Under the pieces are notes generated by a model, which worked only from the letters and a program-made list of their open reading frames with translations, was not told the DNA's origin and ran no database searches. From Gaiellasilicea sp963784895 (GTDB lineage: Bacteria; Actinomycetota; Thermoleophilia; Gaiellales; Gaiellaceae): a DNA stretch of 64,000 nt. This document shows positions 57,573 through 64,000 of this stretch, one piece after another; positions within the stretch are counted from its first letter, which is position 1; each line of letters starts with the position of its first letter. The stretch is taken from NCBI GenBank assembly GCA_963784895.1, contig CAWATM010000017.1:222503-286502 (forward strand), given 5' to 3'. The position numbers and the translations under genes were made by a program.

Positions 57573-59748
57573 ATGCCCGCAGACGAGGGCGAGCGGTACT
57601 ACTACGCCGACGGGAAGAAGGTCGGGCTGACGACGTCACGGCGCTTCCTCGCCGTCAAGGCGCCGGACGAGGACGACGGCAGGGGTGGCGCGATGGCGTT
57701 CGGTGTCGCGACCGAGAGCGCGCAGGTCCTGGAGCTGCCGGAGTACGACCTGGCCGTGATCGCGCTCTCGGACGTCGGCGGCGTGTCCGCGCCCGAGGAG
57801 CGGCGGTTCGACGCCGTGCGCAGCGCCGTCGAGGCCGCCCCGGACGTCGCGAGCGGCCCGGAGGTGTACGAGACGACGGAGCCCGGGCCCGAGGCGCTGA
57901 TCGCGATCGCCGAGGTCGTCGTCAAGTTCAAGGAGGATGTGCCGGAGGACGCGAGGACCCGGCTGCTGGCGAAGCACAAAGCGTCGATCAAGCAGGAGGA
58001 CTACCCGGAGCCGGGAGCGGACCTGCTCGAGCTCCCCGCCGACAAGGATCCGGTCACGGTGGCGAACGACCTCCACGAGAGCGATCTCGTCGAGTTCGCC
58101 GAACCGAACTTCGTCCACCTGACCCCGCGCCCGGAGGAGCGTGAGTTCGCGAACGGCAGAACGATGACGATCGAGGACGCCCCGATGACCCGGGAGGGGC
58201 TCGACACGGAGGACGGCGCGCCTCTCGGCGGCGCGGATACGGTCGCTGCCGCGCCCGCGGCGCCCCCGACCGATCCGGGCTACGCGTCGCAGTGGGGGTT
58301 GAAGAAGATCATGGCGCCCGGAGCGTGGGACATCTCGATGGGGAGCACGGGGATCTCCGTCGCGATCATCGACGAGGGCTGCGACCTCGGACACGAGGAC
58401 CTCATGTACAAGACGCCGGGCTACGACGCCTACCAGGGCGACAACGACCCGTCGCCGCTGCCGGCAGATGGGCACGGGACGAGCTGCGCCGGCGTCGCGA
58501 ACGCGAAGGCCAACAACGGCAAGGGAGGCGCCGGCGTCGCACCGAACTGCAGGGTGCTGCCCGTCCGGATCGCGAAGGGCGTGGGCGGCGGCTTCTGGGA
58601 CACGACTTCGGCGAAGGTCGCCGACGGAATCCGCAAGGCTGTCGAACGAGGCGCCGACGTGCTCTCGAACTCGTACGGCGTCGGGCCGAGCACGCTCGTG
58701 ACAAACGCCTTCATGTACGCACAGACCAGCGGGCGCGGCGGCCGAGGCTGCCCCATCGCCGCGGCGACTGGCAACGGCGACATGCTCGGCGTCATCTATC
58801 CCGCCCGCCTCTCGCCGACGATCAGGGGCTTCCTCGCCGTCGGCGCGAGCAACGAGTGGGACCAGCGCAAGAGCAAGACGAGCCTCGACGGCGAGACCTG
58901 GTGGGGCTCCAACTTCGGTCCGGAGGTCGACGTCGTCGCCCCCGGCGTGCACATCTACACCACCGACATCACCGGCGCGGCCGGTTACGGCGGCGGCAAC
59001 TACATCCCGGCCTTCAATGGGACGTCCTCCGCCACTCCGCACGTCGCCGGGCGTGATGGCGCTCATCCTGTCGGTCGACCCTGGGCTCCGCTCCTGGGAG
59101 GTCGAGGACATCATCAAGCTCACCGCCGACGACATCGCGCCCGGCGGCCGGGACCAGCAGACCGGCTTCGGACGGATCAATGCGCGGCGGGCGCTCGAGG
59201 CGGCGTCGCGTATCTGGTACTCGATCACGATCGGGCTCGAGTTCCTCGGCACCGGCAAGGAGTGCTTCATGCGCGCCAACGTGCGCATGTTCAATCCCGG
59301 GATCAACACGGTGCGGCTCGACGCGCTGACGCTGACGTCGCACAACCCGTCGTGGACGAGCGAGATCGACCGCATGGAGTACCGCCCGAGCGCGGGCAAC
59401 GTGCTCCCCCCGCGGACGAGCCAGGATGTCCGCCTGAACCGGATCCTGCTCAGGGCGAACGGCAACCAGTGGTCCTGGAGCTACCGCTGGGCGCTGAGCT
59501 GGAACTACACGTACTGGCGGCCGTCCGCGCCGGGGTTCCCGCTCGCCGCGATGGAGGAGGCCGAGTCGCAGGGGCTTGCCGTCAAGTCTCAGAGCGTTCG
59601 CGGCAGCGGCAACTCGCCGACACGCCCCGCGGGAACGCCCGAGGAAGTGAGAATGCCGACGGCCGCCGGGATCCAGGACGGGAGCGACCGTGGCGATCTG
59701 CTCACGATCGACCGTCAGACCCGCGAGATCAGGATCGTCATCCGCTAG
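57573..59748 (+). pseudogene. Subtilisin-like serine protease without signal peptide, single-base frameshift
   Basis: N-terminal ~230 residues include a propeptide-like part (AEVVVKFKEDVPEDARTRLL, LVEFAEPNFVHL) and no export signal. The S8 domain has Asp267 (AIIDEGCD), His301 (DGHGTSCAG), Asn401 (ATGNGD) and Ser485 (GTSSATPHVAG). Directly after that motif one extra G (GGG at 59051-59053 region) shifts the frame; the next frame continues VMALILSVDPGLRSWEVEDI, FGRINARRALEAA and a beta-rich C-terminal domain. The span is 2176 nt (3n+1), repaired length about 724. Likely functional, cytoplasmic or non-classically exported. Confidence 0.82.
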
Positions 59749-59769
59749 CCGTGATCTCTGACGCCGGAG

Positions 59770-59787
59770 GGGGCGGGCGACCGCCCC
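59770..59787 (+). terminator. Hairpin after the subtilase gene
   Basis: GGGGCGG, loop GCGA, CCGCCCC, 22 bases after the stop. Two TTGACA hexamers follow (59799 and 59810) without a gene at a suitable distance. No T run. Confidence 0.4.
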
Positions 59788-60031
59788 TCCCGGCCGCCTT
59801 GACATTCGGTTGACATGGCTGCAGGGGCTCAGCGCACTCCGGGAGGTAGGGGCCTCTGCGGAGGCGCGAGCCCCGTGCAGCACAGAGGACGCCGCACGGG
59901 CGTCCTGGCGCGGAAGGTAATGAGAGCCAGATACCTGTGGCATGACCCAAGTGGACTAACTCCGGGAACCGCAGCGGTCAACTCCGATTGGGGGATGCCG
60001 TCAAGCGGTGACGGAGCCTTAGGCTCACGAT

Positions 60032-60208
60032 GTGGCCCAGACGGAACCTCTGCTCGAGTGCGCGAACTGCCGTCGGCCGGTCCGCGAACCTGATGCGGAA
60101 CAGCTCGGTTGGAGACATTGGTCGGACGGCGTCGACCTGCACCTGATCTGTGCGCTCTGCGCACACCGCGAGTTCCGTTCCGACGCGCGAGCCTCGACCG
60201 ACGGCTGA
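60032..60208 (+). CDS. Small zinc-ribbon-like protein
   Basis: 58 residues with two CxxC pairs (LECANCRRPV and LICALCAHREF) about 33 residues apart. GTG start exactly six bases after TAGGCT (60020-60025), the leaderless arrangement seen elsewhere, which supports that this short frame is real. Function unknown. Confidence 0.5.
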   Translation: MAQTEPLLECANCRRPVREPDAEQLGWRHWSDGVDLHLICALCAHREFRSDARASTDG

Positions 60209-60934
60209 CCCTCGCGCGGTTAGGGTTGCCGCGCCGATGATGAGACGAACGTGACAGTGGAGTCAAGCGTGTGCCGCGGATCCATCGCTCGCCTGAGGCT
60301 CGAGCCCGTTCTGACAACGACGTGACCTGAATCGTTGACGCGCGACTGTCTCGCGTCCCATTCGGCCGTCGAACGCGTCGGCGTCGGGCCGCTCTCGTTC
60401 CACCTCCACGGCCGACGCTCGGGCGCAGGCGTGAAGATCGCAGGCGCGACGGGGGGCCGCCGCCCCGCCGCGCCCGTGGTTACAGCATGCCAGTGGGGGA
60501 CGGGTGGGTTCGGGCAGGTTTTCGGGTTGGGCGAGCGGCCGGTGGCGGCCCAACGGCGCTCGCCCTCGACACGACTATCTCACGTTGCGATCGTGACATG
60601 ACACCCGCAAACGGCCAGGATCGCACACTCCCGTCTCCTTGGGCGACCTTGCGAAGGTCCGGACCGAGGCGTCGTGTCCGCTTCGCGTTGGCTAGAACGC
60701 ATTTCTCCCGTGCTGTACGTTCCGCGATGGCCCCGGCGGGGCTAGCCCTCTGCTCGGGGCCATCTCGCTGTGGAGGTAGCCGTGGCTCGTTCTGGCCTCG
60801 AGACGATTCTGTTTACGTCGAGCGCGGGATGAAGTCTGAAGGGCGCCCGCGACTGGCGCGCACTCGTGACGGATGGCGAGTTCGAGCCCAGGAGGTCGCG
60901 ACATGCTGCCCGGACTGCGCGCGGGAGGAGTTCG
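60209..60934. other. Intergenic stretch without convincing genes
   Basis: 726 bases. Short open frames here are basic and lack family features or ribosome sites. TAGGGT at about 60222 precedes an ATG that opens only a five-codon frame. Probably decayed sequence inside the tRNA-Gly-flanked region. Confidence 0.4.
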
Positions 60935-61237
60935 ATGGCTGATCAACGCACCGTTGATGAACTGATGCGTGAGGCGGAGCCGACCCTGTTCACGTTCTAC
61001 GGGTATCTGAGCGACGGGAAGCGCGGCGGCAGGGGCTACACCACCCGCGCCAAGTTTCTCGATGACGCACTGGATGACCTCCAACGAGACGAAGGGCGCG
61101 TGGAGAACGGATACCTCGTGACAGAAGCATTCGTGGTGCGGGCGGAGGGCGAGCCGGTGATTCACGTCTTGTTGATGCCCTACACGGACAACATCAGCGA
61201 GCTCTCGGTTCAGGATGTGATCGACGGTGCCCGCTGA
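60935..61237 (+). CDS. Hypothetical protein
   Basis: 100 residues after a GGGAGGAG ribosome site. DELMREAEPTLFTFYGYLSD, RAKFLDDALDDLQRDEGRVE and EGEPVIHVLLMPYTDNISEL suggest a compact alpha/beta protein; no family recognised. Codon use looks regular for the window. It lies within the segment bounded by tRNA-Gly fragments. Confidence 0.6.
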   Translation: MADQRTVDELMREAEPTLFTFYGYLSDGKRGGRGYTTRAKFLDDALDDLQRDEGRVENGYLVTEAFVVRAEGEPVIHVLLMPYTDNISELSVQDVIDGAR

Positions 61238-61438
61238 GCAGCGCGGCAGCGTCTACAAGACCGCGATCAGCTTTCGCGGAGCACGCCGAGCGGTACCTCG
61301 AAGCGCACGCGATCGCGCGGGAAGCCTCGACGAGCGACGCTCCGTCACAGGTTGGGATACGCATCGGCGACGTTCGGCCACGTACCGCTCCCACGAAACC
61401 TTCGACAGTTCAACCCCCACGAGCAGGGGTTTCGAGAA
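61227..61438 (+). pseudogene. Possible tyrosine-recombinase remnant next to an att-like site
   Basis: A GTG overlapping the previous stop opens AEQRGSVYKTAISF, which resembles the R-G-S-V-Y-K start of phage integrases; a different frame then gives AERYLEAHAIAREAST, similar to integrase C-termini, up to the tRNA-Gly fragment. The catalytic part is absent. Suggestive only: an integrase would normally lie beside such a site. Confidence 0.25.
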
Positions 61439-61485
61439 AGCGGGCGATGGGGCTCGAACCCACGACCCTCAGCTTGGGAAGCGCG
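61439..61485 (-). repeat. tRNA-Gly(CCC) 3'-half fragment, right copy (att-like)
   Basis: On the minus strand GCTTCCCAAGCTGAGGGTCG, then TGGGTTCGAGCCCCATCGCC and CGCT: a regular anticodon-loop-to-3'-end half of a tRNA-Gly with a good T arm. The 5' half is missing, so it is not a tRNA gene but fits the duplicated attachment core left by an integrating element. Confidence 0.65.
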
Positions 61486-61671
61486 GGCAGCCCTGCATGA
61501 CGAAACGGTTCGCGCTCAACCATGCGGAATGCATGCGCTGGAAACCGCTCCAGACCGCTGGAACAGGGTGGTCATTTGGCGCACAACTGGCGCCCGCCCA
61601 CGCAGGGGACACGTCGCGGCCCGGACCGCCGCGACTCCACGACCCTCCCGCCGCGCAAACAAGAGAAACAA

Positions 61672-61699
61672 GGAAGGCCACCCCAAGGGTGGCGCTTCC
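61672..61699 (-). terminator. Rho-independent terminator of the secreted-protein gene
   Basis: On the minus strand, 24 bases after the stop at 61723: GGAAG, one bulged base, GCCACCC, loop TTG, GGGTGGC, CTTCC, followed by TTGTTTCTCTTGTTTG, a T-rich tail. The most classical terminator in the window. Confidence 0.75.
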
Positions 61700-61722
61700 T
61701 CAATCACTTTCTTGACAAACCG

Positions 61723-62241
61723 TTAGGAGTAGGGGTCGGCGGGTGTGGAGGGGCGCCACACTTCCGGACAGCCGCCGCCGTCAAGTCGGTTGTACTTGTC
61801 GTATGCGTTGCACCCGTCGGTGTCCCACCAGCGGGAAAACGCCGGCGAGAACCACATCCACACGAACTTGCCTATGTAGACGTTGTATCGGTTGTACAGA
61901 GTCTGCGTCTTGAAATAACCCAGCGACCCGCCGCCGCGCCAATGATAATAGGTTCCCTCCGCGACGACACAGCCGTAAGCCTGATAGTTCGTATACGGGA
62001 GCCACCGGCAGGATGTGGAGCTCGACGTGGAGCTGGCAAGTGTTCGAGTCGTCTTCGCGGCATTCGCCTTCGGCGTCAACGAGACCTTCAACTTCGAGAG
62101 GGCTTCGAGCGAGGAAGTTGCATGCCCCGATGCGGCGCGCGATTCAGTGTTGGGCGCACCTTCCGCGGCAGAGACAGCCACGGCCGTGAAGAGCGACGTG
62201 GCGACCAGGGCGAGGATGATGACGCGGATCATGACTTTCAT
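61723..62241 (-). CDS. Secreted cysteine-containing protein of unknown function
   Basis: 172 residues. Signal peptide (VIILALVATSLFTAVAVSAA), a Ser/Thr/Ala-rich linker to ~75, then a Trp/Tyr-rich domain with four Cys (SCRWLPY, AYGCVVAEG, TDGCNAYD, GGGCPEVW) that could form two disulfides. No family recognised; the aromatic content recalls small carbohydrate- or wall-binding domains. Strong GAAGGAG ribosome site and a good terminator; AT content is higher than in its neighbours, a hint of transfer. Confidence 0.65.
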   Translation of the reverse strand: MKVMIRVIILALVATSLFTAVAVSAAEGAPNTESRAASGHATSSLEALSKLKVSLTPKANAAKTTRTLASSTSSSTSCRWLPYTNYQAYGCVVAEGTYYHWRGGGSLGYFKTQTLYNRYNVYIGKFVWMWFSPAFSRWWDTDGCNAYDKYNRLDGGGCPEVWRPSTPADPYS

Positions 62242-62358
62242 GACCTTCTCCTTCTTGTCGGCGATCGCCCGATGCGACCGATGGAGAAGACGCTACGACC
62301 GGCGCGTGCTGTGGTCGTTCATGCCGCCGACACAGGAACTGTCAGGCTGATGACACTT

Positions 62359-62402
62359 ACAGTCGACCGACGACTGTCGACAAGCAGCAGGTCGACCGAC
62401 GA
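62359..62402. promoter_or_regulatory. Inverted and direct repeats upstream of the secreted-protein gene
   Basis: ACAGTCG-ACCGA-CGACTGT (62359-62377) is a perfect inverted repeat, and GTCGACCGACGA is repeated at 62362 and 62391, 29 bases apart (nearly three helical turns). Position about 120-160 bases before the minus-strand start makes it a candidate operator. The regulator gene next to it ends only 37 bases away. Confidence 0.4.
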
Positions 62403-62438
62403 TGCTTAGTCGGTTCACTTTCCGGTCCCGGACGCGAA

Positions 62439-64000
62439 TCAGCCGGGGGCAAGGGCGAACCGTGCAGCCTCTTCGGGCGTCATTCGACTTCCTTCGGACC
62501 ACACGCGCTCGAAGTCGATGTCACCGAGGGTGAGCCGCAGCTGCGTGAGCTTGTCCTCGTAGTCGGGAGGGTCGTTCCCGAACGAGAGCCCTGCCTTGTC
62601 GGCGCCGCCCTCGGTGGCTCCCCAGATTCTTGCGGCGAGCTGCACGCGTCCTTCGTCCGCGGCAAGCGCACCGAACATGCGTAGGCACCAGAGCGTGCCG
62701 AAAATGTCGCCAATCTGGGCGTGGGTTGTTAGCGCGTGTTCGAGCTGGGCCCGTGCCTGCTCGAGTTTTCCCGCCTGGCGGAGAAAGTCGGCGAGCATGA
62801 CCTGCGAGTCAGCCCACTGCGCAACGTTTCCACTTTCCTTCCACGCCCGAGTCGCTTCCTCCATGAGCCGTATCGCTTCGCTCTGGTGCTTGTTGTGCCA
62901 CTCGATTGCAGCGACGCCCTGAAGGGCGTGAGCACGGTCATCTGGCCGTCCCGCGGCGGACTGGAGCTCTACTGCTGCGTCAGCGAATCGCTCAGCCCGC
63001 CCGATGTCGCCGAGCTCGAGAAGAACGAGTGCGAGGTCGCGAGCAGTGTGACCCGCTTGGCGAGGGTTGATTTCGCGTAGCTGCTCGAGGGCCGCTTCCA
63101 TCAGCTCGGCGGCGCGCGCGAGGTCTCCGGCGAATCGAGCTAGCTCTCCGGCACGGACTCGGGAGATCCCTTCTTGTTCTCCTTCCGCAACACCTGTCAC
63201 TGCGAGCAGCTGTCGGGCCCAGCGGTCACCCTCCGCGACGTAACCGCGCGCAACCCAGTAGCTGGAAAGTGAGGCGATCGCGGCAAGGGCACGCGGGCGC
63301 TCGCCGTGCTGGATGCACCATTCAAGCGCAGCGCGGAGGTTGTCGTTCTCGTCCTCGAGGCGATCGTACACGGGCTCATTCGGCTGCTCGCGCGCAGTAC
63401 GCGCGGTTTCCGCAGCGAAGTCGAGGCAGTACTCGGCGTGCCGGCCCTTGACGGCGTCGCCGTCGCCGCGCGCGAGCAGCTGCTCGCGCGCGTACTCGTG
63501 GATTGTCTCGAGCATGCTGAAGCGCGGCTCGCCGTCACGCCCGTCCTGCTGGCGGAGCAGGCTTTGCTCGACGAGCTGAGCCAAAGCGTCCATGACTTCC
63601 CCGTCACTACCTGCGCCGCACACCGCTTCCGCGGCCTCCAATGTGAAGCCGCCGTCAAAGACAGCGAGGCGCGCGAACAGCGACTGTTCGTCCGGACTGA
63701 GCAGCCGATAGCTCCAGTCGATCGCCGCACGTAGCGTTCGCTGACGCTCCTCTAAGTCGCGGACGCCACCCGTCAGCAGCGTCAGACGCTCGTCCAGCCG
63801 CGCCAGCAACCCCTGCGGGGACAGGATCCGCAGTCGGGCCGCGGCGAGCTCGAGCGCCAACGGCAGCCCGTCCAGACGCCGGCAGATCTCGGCCACGGCC
63901 GATGCGTTTGCGCTCGTTACTCCGAACCCGGGTTTGACGCTGCGAGCCCGCTCGATGAACAGCCGCACTGACTCTTGACGAGACAGCGCCTCAGGCTGCC
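62439..64000 (-). CDS. NB-ARC/TPR transcriptional regulator (AfsR/LuxR-like ATPase), C-terminal part
   Basis: At least 520 residues; the N-terminus lies beyond the window. From the window edge: end of the ATPase domain (EICRRLDGLPLALELAAARL, the GLPLA signature of NB-ARC proteins), winged helix (RTLRAAIDWSYRLLSPDEQS, FARLAVFDGGFTLEAAEAVC), then TPR-like helices (AGHTARDLALVLLELGDIGR, KLEQARAQLEHALTTHAQIG). The ending GDIDFERVWSEGSRMTPEEA is typical of large actinobacterial regulators with an adenylate-cyclase or DNA-binding N-terminus. What it senses is unknown. Confidence 0.85.
   Translation of the reverse strand, partial: QPEALSRQESVRLFIERARSVKPGFGVTSANASAVAEICRRLDGLPLALELAAARLRILSPQGLLARLDERLTLLTGGVRDLEERQRTLRAAIDWSYRLLSPDEQSLFARLAVFDGGFTLEAAEAVCGAGSDGEVMDALAQLVEQSLLRQQDGRDGEPRFSMLETIHEYAREQLLARGDGDAVKGRHAEYCLDFAAETARTAREQPNEPVYDRLEDENDNLRAALEWCIQHGERPRALAAIASLSSYWVARGYVAEGDRWARQLLAVTGVAEGEQEGISRVRAGELARFAGDLARAAELMEAALEQLREINPRQAGHTARDLALVLLELGDIGRAERFADAAVELQSAAGRPDDRAHALQGVAAIEWHNKHQSEAIRLMEEATRAWKESGNVAQWADSQVMLADFLRQAGKLEQARAQLEHALTTHAQIGDIFGTLWCLRMFGALAADEGRVQLAARIWGATEGGADKAGLSFGNDPPDYEDKLTQLRLTLGDIDFERVWSEGSRMTPEEAARFALAPG

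Noticed and set aside
60335..60601. 88-codon frame in the tRNA-Gly-flanked region
   Set aside because: No ribosome site, no -10 box at the usual distance, and unstructured composition.
61352..61726. Frames reading through the tRNA-Gly fragment (GSNPRPSAWE and MGLEPTTLSLGS types)
   Set aside because: Translations of reverse tRNA sequence are a frequent artefact in databases.

Overview
The window is high-GC DNA (roughly 70%) packed with short operons in which stop and start codons overlap (ATGA or GTGA), with many GTG and TTG starts. WhiA, an actinobacterial-type HemQ, a DUF3618/holin-like membrane set and a whiA-gap-pgk-tpi neighbourhood point to Actinobacteriota. The many Ig-like/NHL secreted proteins and the overall gene mix suggest class Thermoleophilia (Gaiellales or Solirubrobacterales), probably a metagenome-assembled contig; this placement is inference.

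Layout. 1-8.6 kb: a co-directional catabolic operon (luciferase-like oxidoreductase, M20 hydrolase, FAH-family enzyme, VOC protein, M24 enzyme, DRE-TIM metallolyase, RidA, two ketopantoate-reductase-like enzymes, second M24 protein). 8.8-16.5 kb: adenine deaminase, a secreted predicted copper monooxygenase-cupredoxin fusion, a secreted subtilase, a LuxR-type regulator, tRNA-Leu(CAG) and an Rsm22-like methyltransferase. 16.5-23.6 kb: peroxiredoxin, NHL-repeat protein, small membrane proteins, then a minus-strand operon of two clan GH-A-like glycosidases, HemQ and a thioredoxin-like lipoprotein with an in-frame TGA in its redox motif. 23.6-42.3 kb: housekeeping block: uvrC, PruA, MGMT, whiA, M32 carboxypeptidase, gapA-pgk-tpiA-gpmI, an ECF sigma factor, argS, glpX-fba. 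42.3-48.4 kb: hydrolase, SDR-cupin-aminotransferase operon, carbonic anhydrase, DUF3455, RidA-cupin. 48.8-54.6 kb: a five-gene accessory operon. 54.7-64 kb: stress/envelope genes, a cytoplasmic-type subtilase, and a decayed region bounded by two tRNA-Gly 3'-half repeats, ending in a partial NB-ARC/TPR regulator.

The most unusual items are: (1) the lipoprotein at 19883-20440, whose TGA sits at the first position of a CxxC-type motif, so it is probably a selenoprotein; (2) the operon at 48797-54614, which pairs a 981-residue protein built of about 18 repeats of exactly 29 residues and a C-terminal HExxH domain with a caspase-like protein, an acyl carrier protein, a ketosynthase and a ketosynthase-like protein; (3) a TANNNT box placed exactly 6 nt before the start codon of many genes, implying widespread leaderless transcripts, with -10 boxes of divergent genes overlapping.

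Six otherwise intact genes carry single-nucleotide frameshifts (five of them +1), which most likely reflect insertion-type sequencing errors. This should be kept in mind whenever a reading frame decides a conclusion.
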